NCBI GenBank assembly: GCA_021927905.1
Contig: BLLK01000022.1
Location: forward strand, 558,001 to 622,000
Origin: Chaetoceros tenuissimus
Lineage: Eukaryota; Bacillariophyta; Thalassiosirophyceae; Chaetocerotales; Chaetocerotaceae
DNA length: 64,000 nucleotides
Reading direction: 5' to 3'
Notes under the pieces: model-generated
Seen by the model: only the letters and a program-made list of their open reading frames with translations
What the model was told of the DNA's origin: nothing
Databases searched by the model: none
In this document: piece by piece, positions 26,847 through 37,871 of the stretch
Layout of the letters: every line of letters begins with the position of its first letter
Numbering within the stretch: position 1 is the first letter of the stretch
Program-made: the position numbers and the translations under genes

Positions 26847-28961
26847 ATGACAAAACCAAAACAAAGGAAAGGTGGGTCGAAATCACAAGCGACCAAACTT
26901 GAACACGATGTAAAGTATTTCCTCGGAGCTCAATCCCGAACCACTGGCTATCGTGCTGCAACATATAAACCTACACTCGAACAATTTCAATCTGTTTCCT
27001 TTTCTGACTTTGTCAGAGGTGTTCTAATGGGTGTACCTCTCGATAATGTCGATAAAATTGAACCGTATTTCCCTGGAGATAGCGATGAGGAAAGTACAAC
27101 AAGTGAGAAAGAGGAAGAACAAGTGGGACACGATTGCAATGATGACACCGATAGTGCCACTACTGGCTCAAGTAAAGCAGTGCATGAGCAAGAAACCACA
27201 CATGAAAATGCAGAGGCAAAAGATGAGACTAGTGATGATGCTCTCAACACAATAATAACCACCAACACGATGTCGACACCAGAAAAGGATGAAGAGACGA
27301 CTAGTAGTATAAGGATGACTACTAGGTCTCGATCTGGTGCTTCGAAGTACTTAAATTTGCCACCAGAAAAGGAAAATATCTACTCTAAAACATATTATAC
27401 TTCACCAAGCTCAAGCTCTAAACGCGGAAGAGGAGATGAAAGCCATGACAAAATGACAAAACAGGAAAAACAGAAACCTTTGATTCGTCCACCTTCTTTG
27501 GAACCTGATTCTCTTAAACTGTCAGATGGAATTGCCAAAATCACACCACCTGTTGGATGGTGGGACAAAGCTGGTATCGGTAAGGATATAACAGCACGTG
27601 GTGCACCTTGGGCGAAGGGCACAAAACTTGGTGACATGGAAATACCATCTCCAATCAGTCAGTGTATTGCTGGTATTGGTGGTGTTTACGACTTTACTAT
27701 GATGGAGCTGCCAACTGTAACTGTTGCAGAATTTCGGGAACGAGCAGACAAATACCGGAAGATGCAAGTTGGTAAAGAACTCGACGACGACGAAACGGAT
27801 GAACATATGGATGACTTGGCAAGAAAGTTTTGGAAACGCCTAGGTCCTACAATGCAGTCTAGCCAGTACGGTGCTGACATGGAAGGCACTTTGTTTGATG
27901 GAGCTGAAGCATGTGGATGGAATGTAGATCAATTAGAAAGCTGCCTTGCGCTGTTGGAAGCTGACTATAAGGATTCGAGTGACATTTCTGAAAGATTTAA
28001 ATTACCAGGAGTGACTAGTGCTTATCTTTATTTCGGAATGTGGGCGAGTGTTTTCTCCGCACATACAGAGGATATGAATCTTTTATCAATAAATTATCTA
28101 CATGCAGGTGCTCCTAAGTATTGGTATGCCATTGCAGAGGAAGATGCTGATCGTTTCGAATCTTTGATGAAGTCAATGTTCTCTCATCAAGCAAATGACT
28201 GCAAAGAATTTCTACGTCACAAAAGGTCTTTGATGTCACCAAATCTTCTGAAAAAACATGGAATTAGTTTTACAACACAGGTTCAAAGGGCGGGGGATAT
28301 TATCATCACTTTCCCCGGAAGCTATCACTTTGGATTCAATACTGGCTTCAATTGCGCTGAAAGTACGAACTTCGCAGTTCCTGAGTGGGTTCCGTTTGGA
28401 AAAGAGGCTAATGTTTGTATGTGTCACCCTCACTCTGTCCGTATTGATATGACTAGATTCGAGGAACTTTTGGACCAATACGAAAAGGAAGTTTTTACAA
28501 TGAAAGGACCGAAACCAACATATACTGAGTGGGTGAAAAATTACATCATGAGAAAGAAAAGAAGAAATAGAGGAAAGAATTCCAAAGCAGAAGCCGTGGA
28601 ATCGAAGAAGGGTAAAGCAAAATCTTTTGAAGTTGAAGTAATGAAACTAGCAACATATAGATCAAAGACAGGCAAAGGTAAACCTGCTGGAAAGAAAGCC
28701 AAGGGTAAAAGCAAGAAAGCTGCTGAAAAGGAAGAGAAACGTCATACTGCGATGCCAATGAAAGCAGTGCATATGAAGCCGCAGACTCGTGTGATCTGTT
28801 TACTTGATACAGATGATGGTGAAGAGTGCTATTTTACAGGAGTTGTTGTGGATGTCGTTGAAGATCATGCAAAAATTCATTTCGCTGGAACCACCAAAAG
28901 TGAAGATATTTGGCTTACGTTGGATAGTGGAAAACTTTTCCTTGACGGAGGTGAAAAATAG
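26847..28961 (+). CDS. JmjN/JmjC histone demethylase, KDM4 type
   Basis: Single exon, 704 residues. The first half of JmjN (YKPTLEQFQSVSFSDFV) is at about 30-55 and the second half (KITPPVGWWDKAG) at about 231; an acidic Ser/Thr/Glu-rich insert of ~170 residues separates them. The JmjC domain has the Fe(II) ligands His406 and Glu408 (AHTED) and His494 (SYHFGFN); the 88-residue spacing equals that of KDM4A. SINYLHAGAPKYWYAI and GFNCAESTNFA are signature strings. The enzyme should demethylate methylated histone lysines (H3K9/H3K36 in the family) with 2-oxoglutarate. A Lys-rich linker follows, then a C-terminal Tudor-like segment (RVICLLDTDDGEECYFTG...KIHF). Nuclear. The substrate is inferred from the family only. 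Confidence 0.87.
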   Translation: MTKPKQRKGGSKSQATKLEHDVKYFLGAQSRTTGYRAATYKPTLEQFQSVSFSDFVRGVLMGVPLDNVDKIEPYFPGDSDEESTTSEKEEEQVGHDCNDDTDSATTGSSKAVHEQETTHENAEAKDETSDDALNTIITTNTMSTPEKDEETTSSIRMTTRSRSGASKYLNLPPEKENIYSKTYYTSPSSSSKRGRGDESHDKMTKQEKQKPLIRPPSLEPDSLKLSDGIAKITPPVGWWDKAGIGKDITARGAPWAKGTKLGDMEIPSPISQCIAGIGGVYDFTMMELPTVTVAEFRERADKYRKMQVGKELDDDETDEHMDDLARKFWKRLGPTMQSSQYGADMEGTLFDGAEACGWNVDQLESCLALLEADYKDSSDISERFKLPGVTSAYLYFGMWASVFSAHTEDMNLLSINYLHAGAPKYWYAIAEEDADRFESLMKSMFSHQANDCKEFLRHKRSLMSPNLLKKHGISFTTQVQRAGDIIITFPGSYHFGFNTGFNCAESTNFAVPEWVPFGKEANVCMCHPHSVRIDMTRFEELLDQYEKEVFTMKGPKPTYTEWVKNYIMRKKRRNRGKNSKAEAVESKKGKAKSFEVEVMKLATYRSKTGKGKPAGKKAKGKSKKAAEKEEKRHTAMPMKAVHMKPQTRVICLLDTDDGEECYFTGVVVDVVEDHAKIHFAGTTKSEDIWLTLDSGKLFLDGGEK

Positions 28962-29041
28962 ACAAATACAGGGGTCATATTGCAAATAAAAATGATACAA
29001 TGTAACTTATAAAAATTCTATCATTTCTTTTCTATTTTAAA

Positions 29042-30181
29042 TTAATACGATCCTAGACCTAATGAATCTTCAATATCAGCATCTTCATCATAGTAGTCAT
29101 CCTCTGCATAGTCGTCGGCATAATCATTAGCATATGATGCCCACATTGCTGCCTTGTCATCTTCTATATCTGATGGTGAATCTTCTTCAGCAGGTTCGTC
29201 GAAACCAAAAGAAGCAGCCATGGCTGCAGCCGCAGCTTCCGCTTCAGCTTTTTCTCTCGCCTCAGCTTCTTCCTCTTTTTTCTTTTCATTCGCAATAGCT
29301 TCTTCTTTCGCAAGCTGCTTCGTTTCCTCCGTAAAATCTAAAAACAACCTCTTCTTCTGATTACTCTTTACACTGACTTTAATAGTTGCACCTCTTTCAA
29401 GTCCAACTTCTTCAATACCTTTCTCTTTGTCGATATACTTGTCAAATAGATCTGCAATACGTTGGATATGCAACAAACCATTTCTATTTGCTCCGACGTC
29501 AACAATACAGCCATATGGTCTGATGTCGACAACTTTACCTATTACTTCTTCACCTTCTTTCAAAGAAGACACAGATACTTTTTGCTGAATTTTTTCAAGA
29601 TCTTTATCAGATTCTTCTTCCGAAATTTTCACTTCTAGGTACCCATTTTCTGGGAATATTCTATGCACAACTAATTCCACAGGTTTATTTGTGAGCTTTT
29701 GTACTTTCTTCTTTACTACTGATGGCTTTGCAAAACTCTTTGCTACTCTATACATTCCAGAAACCATTTGCCAGTTTCCTTTACTGTCAATCCTTCCTAC
29801 GCCGACGTCAAACCATATCTTGGGGCCCGTCTTTGCATTCAGCCTATCAGCGTTTTTTATTTTCTCGCCAATAAGAATCTGACCTACTTTTAGATCTTTC
29901 AATTGGATTCTCTGTTCCCATTTTCCTTTCACAGTACGAAATTCACCATCCAAACATCTACATAAACCGTCTGGAGATTTCCAAAAGCAAGGCTTCAATC
30001 CTTCATCTGTTACACTGTCTGTTGATGCTGCTGTAAAAAGTAGTGATGCACATTTTCTTCTATGTTGCTGACTCCTTGTTGAAGAGAAACCAAGATTTGA
30101 TGAAGATGGAGAAAAAGCAGCAGTCGCATGGAAAATTCCAGCGAGTATAGAAACTTTCGACAAAAGCAATAGCGTCTTCAT
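29042..30181 (-). CDS. Plastid-targeted S1-domain RNA-binding protein
   Basis: Single exon, 379 residues. The N-terminus is a signal peptide ending ATAAF/SPSSS, a good ASAFAP site, followed by a Ser/Arg-rich transit peptide. Two S1-like OB folds follow: about 93-180 (LKVGQILIGEKI...WFDVGVGRID) and a clearer one at about 205-280 (GEEVIGKVVDIRPYGCIVDVGANRNGLLHI). The C-terminus is a Glu/Ala-rich helix and a very acidic Asp/Tyr tail. Related proteins include chloroplast ribosomal protein S1 and PSRP-7/EF-Ts fusions; there is no EF-Ts domain here. A role in plastid translation or RNA stability is likely. Confidence 0.75.
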   Translation of the reverse strand: MKTLLLLSKVSILAGIFHATAAFSPSSSNLGFSSTRSQQHRRKCASLLFTAASTDSVTDEGLKPCFWKSPDGLCRCLDGEFRTVKGKWEQRIQLKDLKVGQILIGEKIKNADRLNAKTGPKIWFDVGVGRIDSKGNWQMVSGMYRVAKSFAKPSVVKKKVQKLTNKPVELVVHRIFPENGYLEVKISEEESDKDLEKIQQKVSVSSLKEGEEVIGKVVDIRPYGCIVDVGANRNGLLHIQRIADLFDKYIDKEKGIEEVGLERGATIKVSVKSNQKKRLFLDFTEETKQLAKEEAIANEKKKEEEAEAREKAEAEAAAAAMAASFGFDEPAEEDSPSDIEDDKAAMWASYANDYADDYAEDDYYDEDADIEDSLGLGSY

Positions 30182-31189
30182 TTTTCATCAAATAAATATA
30201 TAACTTGAACTGAACTCTTTTCTTTGTTTTTTAAAAGGATTTGAAAATGAAGTCTCCTAAAATCCTAACAAATAATAAGTTGCAAAATTGAGATGATTGA
30301 TGAAAGATGATGATGTGAATTGCAAGGTGGCAAGGTAGACCTTGGTGAATGGTTGTTGATAGAGGTGAGAGTAGACGTACGTACAGAAAAATCCAAAATA
30401 GTGCATAATCAGCTAGTCGCTAGCGACTCTAAAAGAATACGTAGCTATGTACCTTTTGGTATTAGATACTACTTCTTACTATGTACTATTATGCGGCGTC
30501 CTCAATGTTGAAGTAGTGACGTACATAGATCGTCATCGAACTTAAGAATTTTAACAAGTTCGATCGTCTTACTTATTACGTGTGTTCTTTGATGCATGAC
30601 TCATGACCCCTTAAAACTTGAGATTCTTCAATCTTCAAGAGAACAGAACTTTTAAAGAACGTTTCTAATTAGTGATGTACGTGCATACCTGTACCATTGT
30701 CCTCCTTTTTGAAGTAGTGACGCACATCGGTCGTCATCGAACCTTGTTTAAGAATGTAAAGTAACTTACTTGTACATGTTTTATTCTATGAACAACTTGA
30801 CTCGCGGCATCTGCACCTACCAATTCCCAATGAATTCAATATTCCTGCAGCTTTTTTTCAAGATGATGCGATGCCTTTTTGGAGAGTTGAAGAACAAAAA
30901 GCGAACTTTGAAAATTTAAGATAAGGGTGTTCATTATATCATTATCATTTCGGTCATTATCATTATTCATGAGGAAAAATCAAAATATGACATTTCGACA
31001 TTTCGGTATTCCCAATCCATGACTGCCTTATTGCTTGCGCTGTTGTGATGATGCTGTGCTTCACACCATTCCAGCTCGCTTCCCCAAAAAAACTAAGCTG
31101 AACTTTATACTACGCCCTTTACTTCTTCCGGTTTTACGATTGTGTATTGCTATTATCCACACATTAGCGCCAATAAGAATTCTTGATCA
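30182..31189. other. 1.0-kb divergent intergenic region with direct repeats
   Basis: Lies between the S1 gene (minus) and the GPCR gene (plus). It holds a 14-bp palindrome AGTCGCTAGCGACT at 30415-30428, a GACGTACGTAC motif near 30375 and the 201-bp-spaced repeat listed next. No ORF worth calling. Confidence 0.5.
30498..30743 (+). repeat. Pair of ~45-bp direct repeats with CRE-like TGACGT core
   Basis: 30498-30543 and 30699-30743 share GTCCTC..T.TTGAAGTAGTGACG(T/C)ACAT followed by .G.TCGTCATCGAAC, with about five mismatches. Each contains TGACG(T/C)ACA, close to the cAMP/CO2-responsive TGACGT element described in diatoms. They lie about 450-690 bp before the GPCR start codon, so a regulatory role is conceivable. 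Confidence 0.65.
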
Positions 31190-33346
31190 ATGCTTTTCAA
31201 TACTCTTTTATTCTGTCTCTTCTCGACAAGTTTCATCTTGGTTGCTTGTAGGGGAGAAGGAAATTACACCTTTGCAATTATTCCGAAATCAGTTTCAGAT
31301 CCTTATCACATGGATGTGATCAAAGGTTGCGAAGATAAAGCCCAAGAGTTGGAGAACATATCATGCATAGCTCTTGGACCTACTTCATACGATGAATATA
31401 AAGCCAACCCTGACTTGCAAGCTGACATCTTAGATGGTATTGTACAAGAAGGGTTAGTTCACGGGGTTTCAATCGCTGTTCAGTACATTAGTGAAAAGAT
31501 GGAAGCGAGCATTAATAACGCTGTGGATGCTGGCATCCCTGTTTTAACTTATGACTCTGATGCTCCAAACACGAAGCGAAGTGCATATATTGGAACAGAT
31601 AATTTAGCGTTTGGAGATCAGCTTGGGAAAGTACTACTGCAAATTTCACCAGAAGGAGGGGACTATGCCATAATCACCGGGTTTCCTGGAAAACAATTAA
31701 ACACTGATTTGAGAGTTGCTGGAATGGACATGCGCTTATCCAGTTTTAAATCAAAGTGGATCCCTATTGAAAATCATATTGTTGATTCTAAGAACGATAT
31801 AAACACGGCATTAGAAGACATGGTTAAGCTCGCTGAAGCAAATCCAAACCTTCGTGCTATATTGTCTTGCTGTGGCTGGGCTATGTACAAAGAAAAGGAA
31901 TGGAAATCATTCATAAAGACTTATCGAAACATTACTCTTGTTAATGGAGATTCCAATGCACAGCAACTTGTCCTGTTGAATCAAGGATATGGGGACGGAT
32001 TGGTAGGACAACTCCCATACGAGGTAAGTTTTTTGTTGAAGGATTCGATGGTAGTCATATCTATTTCTTCTCAAAAATGCTAACCAGTGTGCATATTCTT
32101 ATTCGTATAGATGGGAACTCTATCAATTGACAAGCTATTAGATCTGAAACGTGGTAGTACTTTGAACAAACAGACTATTTTTGGCACAACACTTCTTCAA
32201 CATTTACGAGTTCCTTTAAACCTTCCTTCCTTAGATGTTGACAACAACTTCATTGCAAATTATGCTACTCTTGGGTATGCACTCTTTACCATCATTGCTG
32301 CAGTTTCACTAGGCTGTGCAATATGGGTCTTTATGAATAGAAACCATGCTGTTGTAAAAGCTTCGCAGCCAATGTTTTTGCTTCCGTTATGTCTTGGAGT
32401 TTTCATTACTGGATTAACAATTATACCTTTGACATTTGATGACAAGAAAGATGTAAAAGCAGCGTCCAAGGCATGTATGTCTATACCATGGCTAGCAGTT
32501 TTTGGATTCACCTTGACATATTCGATGTTATTCTCAAAGATTTGGCGAGTGAATCAAATCGTTCGCAACAGCGAACAGTGTAGAAGAGTCGAGGTTAAGG
32601 CCAAAGATGTATTAGGACCTTTTGCTATATTCATGGCTGCTAACTCAATTGTTTTAATTTGCTGGACTGCAGTTTCTCCTCTTGTATATGTGAGGCATTA
32701 CCACCCAGGAACTGATGATTGGAATAGAATTTTGAGCACATATGGTATTTGCCAATCCACTGAAGGGTCAGCTACGCCTTATTTTGTTGTTTTATTCCTC
32801 ATCAATTTTATCGGTCTTGTCATCACTAATGTACAAGCATACCAAGCTAGAAAGATCACAACAGATTTCAGTGAAAGTAAATATATTGCTCTGGCATTAG
32901 CTTTTATTCTACAGGCTATCACAATTGGAGTACCAGTAACAATCATGAGCAATGACGATCCAAAACTGATGTTCACAATATCGGTCATACTGATTGCGGT
33001 TTCTACGCTCGCTACTCTTGGCTTTATTTTTATTCCAAAGATGGTTGCTAAGAGCAAACATGATGAGGAAACAAAAAGAATGAGTTCAGTAGAGGTAAAT
33101 CAAGGCAGCATAGATCCATCTAATCGAAAACCATCAAGTAGGTTGAGGACATCTCAAGTATTCATGGATACCAATAGCACTAGAACCATTATCAATGCAA
33201 GCGGAAGAAGATCGTATGTTTCAGGGCTTAATATCCCTGATGGCACTGTCCCTAACCTAATCAGGAAAACCGAAGACATTAACAGCAGTGTCGTTCACAG
33301 CAGCGAAGAAAATTCCAGTGAAATTCCTCAAAAGACATTGAATTAA
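31190..33346 (+). CDS. Class C (GABA-B-like) GPCR with bacterial sugar-binding-type ectodomain (two exons)
   Basis: Exon 1 31190-32023, intron 32024-32110 (87 bp, GTAAGT...CGTATAG), exon 2 32111-33346; 689 residues. A signal peptide (MLFNTLLFCLFSTSFILVAC) precedes a periplasmic-binding-protein fold of the ribose/galactose type: NYTFAIIPKSVSDPYH, GCEDKAQELE, AGIPVLTYDSDAP, YIGTDN, GLVGQLPYE. From about residue 325 there are seven hydrophobic helices with class C landmarks (SQPMFLLPLCLGVF, SKIWRVNQI). The cytosolic tail is Ser/Thr-rich. The receptor likely sits in the plasma membrane and senses a small ligand, perhaps a sugar or amino-acid-like compound, through the Venus-flytrap domain. The ligand and G-protein coupling are unknown. 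Confidence 0.82.
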
Positions 33347-33640
33347 AATCAAAGCTGCACATTTTGAAAAAATAAGCGTCATGAGGCTAATGGATACTTT
33401 CCACGATTCTAATTTTTTATTTGAACAAATGAGTCTTAATGATTTTGACTTGTGCTTAAATTTGAAAAAGAATTATGTGAACATCAACAAAACGTAAATT
33501 AAAGAGTATGTAGTAAAATTAGGGATATGAATGTTGAAGTCAAAATGTTTCATTTAAATCAGTACAAACGAGCAGTGTTTATTTTAGAACAATAATATAC
33601 AAAGCCCACCGTATTTCTTCTTATGTTTTCTTTCATTTGC

Positions 33641-34777
33641 TTAAAGACCGAATCCCTCAGCACATACATCTCCCTGCTTGGAAGCAGCTTCGTAGAATGC
33701 CTTCTTCTGAGCCTTGTGTGCCTTGGATGCAGCACGCTTAGCCTTGATGGTAGCAGCCTTCTTTCCAGCACGAGCAGCCTGAGCACGGGTCTCAGCCTCA
33801 CGAGCTGCAGCTGCATAAGGATCAAGTTTAGCAAGAGCCTTAACAGACTTGATAGCGTTCTTCTTGCGAAGACGTGGGGCATCAGCTCTCTTAGCTGGGT
33901 TAACGATGGACTGAATCTCATCGGAGTTGATGATACGAGCCAAATCAGCGTTGGTCATAGCAGCAGATGGAATGCGCTTTCCTTCAGCTCCGTAGATGGT
34001 GTCAAGCTCCTCAACAGCAGCCTGGGACCAGATGCAGAAACGTCCCATGTGTCCACCAGGTGCAAGCTGAAGAAGATTGAGGCGGGATACACAGCAAAGC
34101 TCAACTCCTGGAAGGTTACGGAATGCCTGAGCAACTCCATCGTTCTCCTTGTATACAACAAGAGGTCCACGACGAAGGGTGTAACGACGTCCACGCATCT
34201 TACCCTTTCCTGCACGAATCTTCTTGGAGTCTGCAGCCTTCTCAACATCAGCAAGAGCTCCTACAGCAGCAAGGATATCCTTAGCAGCAGAAGTCTTCTT
34301 GGTAGACTCAAGAGCAGAGTCAAGAACAAGTGGGATCTCTGGAACATCCTCAACTCTGTGACCACGAGCCATAACAAGAGCTGGAACAGCAGAAGCAGCA
34401 AGTGCAGATGCAACAGCATAACGCTTCTGGGTGGTGTTGATCTTTCTGTGCCACTTGCGCCAAGTCTTGGTTGGAGCAAACATGCGTCCTCCACGACACA
34501 TGTTTCCGAAAGCTCCTTGTCCAGATCTGGAGGTTCCTCCTCCTCCTACACGAGGAATACGAGCAACAGCACGTCCAGTTCCCCAGGAAGAAGCAGATAC
34601 GTTCTTTCCTGCAGACATGGAAACAGCGAATGCCTGTCTGTTGTTCTTGTTCATGTTGGTGTGAACGAATTGAACAACATCAGGACGGATAGGAGCAGTG
34701 AAAACTGCTGGAAGAGGAGTGGTGGAAGCCTTCTCTCCAGAAAGGGAGAAAACAGAAAGAACAGGGCGAGCAGTCAT
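33641..34777 (-). CDS. RPL4: 60S ribosomal protein L4 (uL4)
   Basis: Single exon, 378 residues, typical eukaryotic length. Signature strings: [11 protein letters not shown] at the N-terminus, [19 protein letters not shown] and [19 protein letters not shown] (the loop entering the exit tunnel), [24 protein letters not shown], and [14 protein letters not shown]. The Ala/Lys-rich C-terminal extension is usual for eukaryotes. It is a core protein of the large cytosolic ribosomal subunit. Codon use is strongly biased (GGA, AAG, GCT), as expected for a very highly expressed gene. It is head-to-head with RACK1, another ribosome-bound protein, over a 523-bp shared promoter region. Confidence 0.97.
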   Translation of the reverse strand: MTARPVLSVFSLSGEKASTTPLPAVFTAPIRPDVVQFVHTNMNKNNRQAFAVSMSAGKNVSASSWGTGRAVARIPRVGGGGTSRSGQGAFGNMCRGGRMFAPTKTWRKWHRKINTTQKRYAVASALAASAVPALVMARGHRVEDVPEIPLVLDSALESTKKTSAAKDILAAVGALADVEKAADSKKIRAGKGKMRGRRYTLRRGPLVVYKENDGVAQAFRNLPGVELCCVSRLNLLQLAPGGHMGRFCIWSQAAVEELDTIYGAEGKRIPSAAMTNADLARIINSDEIQSIVNPAKRADAPRLRKKNAIKSVKALAKLDPYAAAAREAETRAQAARAGKKAATIKAKRAASKAHKAQKKAFYEAASKQGDVCAEGFGL

Positions 34778-35300
34778 GATGAATTAGTAAATATCTGCGA
34801 TCCTCAGATGCGGTCCGGTCGGTTTATGCAAAGTCTGAAAAGTTTCAGAAAAAAGGCACAAGTGTGAGAGATGGATAGAAATGTGAGCATCGGGTTATGA
34901 GTTATGCTGGAGCATATTCATCATGAAATCAGGGCATGGTTTATTCCTTCTGTAATAAAGGAACATACCCATTCCTTAGATTATCATGTTGATTATTACT
35001 TCTCTTTTTCAGATACTTAGATGGATTCAACAGCAGCAACACATACCTTGAAAGGACTAAGAAGTGAGAGTTGCAGGAGAGAGGAAAAGCTTTCTGGAGG
35101 CAAGCTGTGGAAAAGTCTCAAAATGAATGGCCGCCGTAGGTTCCCGTACGTACATGCTGTACCACAACAATCTACCTCTTACTGAAAATTCCACGCGCAA
35201 AAAATCGAAAAACACAACAGTAGCAACATCACACCACTCTAGACACCACGGATACTAGACACAACAATCCTTTTGGACCAACTTCTCAATAATTTCAATC
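34778..35300. promoter_or_regulatory. Divergent promoter of RPL4 and RACK1
   Basis: 523 bp between start codons of two translation genes. A CCGTACGTACATG motif lies at about 35146-35158 and TC-rich leaders flank both starts. Co-regulation of the pair is inferred from the arrangement. Confidence 0.5.
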
Positions 35301-36293
35301 ATGGCTGAAACTCTTTCTCTTCGCGGAACTCTTGCTGGACATGGTGACTGGGTAACCTCCATCGCTACCACCCCAGAAGATCCTAACATGGTTCTTTCCT
35401 CCTCCCGTGACAAGTCTGTTATGGTTTGGGCACTTACCCACCAATCTCCAGTTGTAGGAGATGATGCTGAGGGAAACTCCTACGGATATGCTAAGCGTGC
35501 ACTTCGTGGACACAACCACTTCGTTTCCGATGTTGTTATCTCTTCCGATGGACAGTTCTGCCTTTCTGGATCATGGGATGGAACTCTTCGTCTTTGGGAG
35601 ATCAACTCTGGAAAGACCACTCGTCGTTTCGTTGGGCACTCCAAGGATGTTCTCTCTGTTGCTTTCTCTGTAGACAACAGACAGATTGTTTCCGGATCCC
35701 GTGATAAGTCCATCAAGCTTTGGAATACTCTTGGAGAGTGCAAGTACACCATTGACTGTGCTGGAGCTGAGAGAGAGGGACACTCCGAGTGGGTTTCCTG
35801 TGTAAGATTCTCCCCATCTGTACAGGTTCCACTTATCATCTCTTGTGGATGGGACAGACTTGTAAAGGTTTGGTCTTTGACCAACTGCAAGCTTCGCAAC
35901 GACCTCATTGGACACACTGGATACCTTAACACCGTATGTGTTTCCCCAGATGGATCCCTTTGTGCTTCCGGAGGAAAGGACGGAACTGCTATGCTTTGGG
36001 ACTTGAACGAGGGAAAGAGACTCTACTCTCTCGATGCTGGTGAGATCATTCACTCCCTCTGCTTCTCTCCTAACCGTTACTGGTTGTGTGCTGCTACCGA
36101 CAAGGAGATCAAGATCTGGGATCTTGAGTCCAAGATTGTTGTAGATACCCTCAGACCTGCTCACTTCGATGCAGTTTCTGGAAAGGCTCGTGCTCCACAC
36201 TGCACTTGTCTTCAGTGGTCTGCTGATGGATCCACTCTTTTCGCTGGATACTCTGACTCTCTTATCCGTGTTTACGCAGTAACCACCATCTAA
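35301..36293 (+). CDS. RACK1: RACK1, ribosome-associated WD40 scaffold
   Basis: Single exon, 330 residues, the usual RACK1 length (317 in human). Seven WD40 blades are visible. The first has [20 protein letters not shown] and [11 protein letters not shown]; later ones have [24 protein letters not shown] and [27 protein letters not shown] is characteristic of RACK1/Asc1. It binds the 40S head near the mRNA exit and links signalling kinases to translation. Codons are as biased as those of RPL4, which it faces across a shared promoter. Confidence 0.97.
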   Translation: MAETLSLRGTLAGHGDWVTSIATTPEDPNMVLSSSRDKSVMVWALTHQSPVVGDDAEGNSYGYAKRALRGHNHFVSDVVISSDGQFCLSGSWDGTLRLWEINSGKTTRRFVGHSKDVLSVAFSVDNRQIVSGSRDKSIKLWNTLGECKYTIDCAGAEREGHSEWVSCVRFSPSVQVPLIISCGWDRLVKVWSLTNCKLRNDLIGHTGYLNTVCVSPDGSLCASGGKDGTAMLWDLNEGKRLYSLDAGEIIHSLCFSPNRYWLCAATDKEIKIWDLESKIVVDTLRPAHFDAVSGKARAPHCTCLQWSADGSTLFAGYSDSLIRVYAVTTI

Positions 36294-36715
36294 ATAAATA
36301 GGTTGTAAAGAGTAACTAAGAAAAGTTTGAAACATTTGTAAAGTTTAAGAATTTACTATGTATATACTTTGTGTATTACGATAACGTTGGAAATTCAAAA
36401 AGATAAAGTTTCATGATGTTGTGTCAAACGTACTAGTACTACACACCATTATTCTGCTTTGAAAGCAATTGTATACCGTATTTTATGACGAAATGAAAAG
36501 ACGTTATTTCACCAGCAATTGACATTTTCAGTCCTCGTTTGTTCCTCCTCTCCCCTTCTCTTCCTTGGTGCACACGGCTGCACCTCTCCCAGAGAAGACA
36601 TGAGGCATGAGGCAAATGGTAGTAAATAATGCAACCACTTCGTGTATTATTTGCTAAAAGGACGAGCAAAGTTACCATATCAGATAATCTAATTTCATCC
36701 TGATAGACTTCCACA
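36294..36715. other. 422-bp intergenic region
   Basis: 3' flank of RACK1 and 5' flank of the PP2A gene. Nothing recognised. Confidence 0.5.
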
Positions 36716-37871
36716 ATGAGTTCACAGTATGGCGATATCGACGAGCATATAGAGCGGTTGAAGAATGGTGGAACTCTTACAGAGATTGAAGTCAAGAATT
36801 TATGTGAAAAGGTGAGCATCTGCCCTAGGCCGAAGTCATGAGTACTTTATCTATTCTCTTAGAAATCTTTATGTTCAAGTCAAACTTCCTAGTGAATTAA
36901 AACTAATTCTTATCTTTCAATCATAGGCGAAGGAAATTTTGCAACAGGAATCAAATGTACAACACGTCTCCGCCCCAGTAACAATCTGTGGAGACATTCA
37001 CGGCCAATTTTATGATCTAGCAGAATTGTTTCGTATTGGTGGAGCATGTCCTGATTCAAACTACCTATTCATGGGAGATTATGTAGATAGAGGCTATTAT
37101 TCATTGGAGACAGTGACTTTATTGGTAGCATTAAAGGTTCGCTACCGTAATAGAATTACAATTTTGCGCGGTAACCACGAAAGTCGGCAAATTACACAAG
37201 TGTAAGTCATACATATTGGTATTTATGTTTCAAACCTATTGTAATATTCAGTGTACATGAGCTGACATTTTAATTTTCCCTTTCTCTAGATATGGATTTT
37301 ACGATGAATGCCTCCGCAAATATGGGAATGCTAACGTCTGGAAGCACTTCACAGATACATTTGACTTTCTTCCGATGACGGCGCTGGTTGCAAACCGAAT
37401 TTTCTGTCTCCATGGAGGTTTGAGTCCGAGTATTGATACATTAGATCATGCGAGGGAATTAGATAGAGTACAAGAAGTTCCGCACGAAGGACCAATGTGT
37501 GATCTTGTTTGGTCTGATCCGGATGATAGATGTGGCTGGGGTATTTCTCCGAGAGGAGCAGGGTATACATTTGGACAAGATATCACTGAGCAATTTACCC
37601 ACATTAACGATTTGCACTTTATTGCTCGTGCGCATCAATTGGTTATGGATGGCTATCAGTGGCAGATAATAAGAGTGTTGTTACAGTTTTCTCCGCGCCA
37701 AACTATTGCTACAGATGCGGAAACCAAGCAGCTATCATGGAAGTAGATGATACTGTTGAAAACTCAACCAAGGAGGATATTCATGACCATTGCAATTTTT
37801 CACAGTTTGATCCAGCGCCAAGAGATGAGCAATGGCACAAGAGTCCTAGAACCCCAGACTACTTCCTCTAG
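36716..37871 (+). CDS. PPP2C: Serine/threonine phosphatase PP2A catalytic subunit (three exons, one-base frame break)
   Basis: Exon 1 36716-36811, exon 2 36927-37201, exon 3 37290-37871, with GTGAGC/GTAAGT donors and TAG acceptors. Joined exons give [15 protein letters not shown], then the metal-binding GDIHGQF, GDYVDRG and RGNHE (exon 2), YGFYDEC and the later motif HGG (exon 3). The C-terminus is PDYFL after TP, the tail methylated on its last Leu in PP2A. Reading along exon 3, the family match runs to [13 protein letters not shown] (about 37662) and then continues one frame over as [18 protein letters not shown]. This looks like one missing base at about 37660-37663; without it translation would stop at 37746. 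Either an assembly error in a G run or a damaged allele. It removes phosphatase family members of type PP4/PP6 by its TPDYFL end. Confidence 0.88.

Noticed and set aside
33623-34867. 414-codon plus-strand frame across RPL4
   Set aside because: It is the antisense of RPL4, Ser/Leu-rich with no family features; strong codon bias of the real gene leaves the opposite frame open.
35571-36335. 254-codon minus-strand frame across RACK1
   Set aside because: Antisense shadow of a codon-biased gene; no domain.
37645-37680. Tiny intron explaining the PP2A frame change
   Set aside because: The protein match is continuous on both sides with no extra bases, and no GT...AG pair fits; one base is missing instead.
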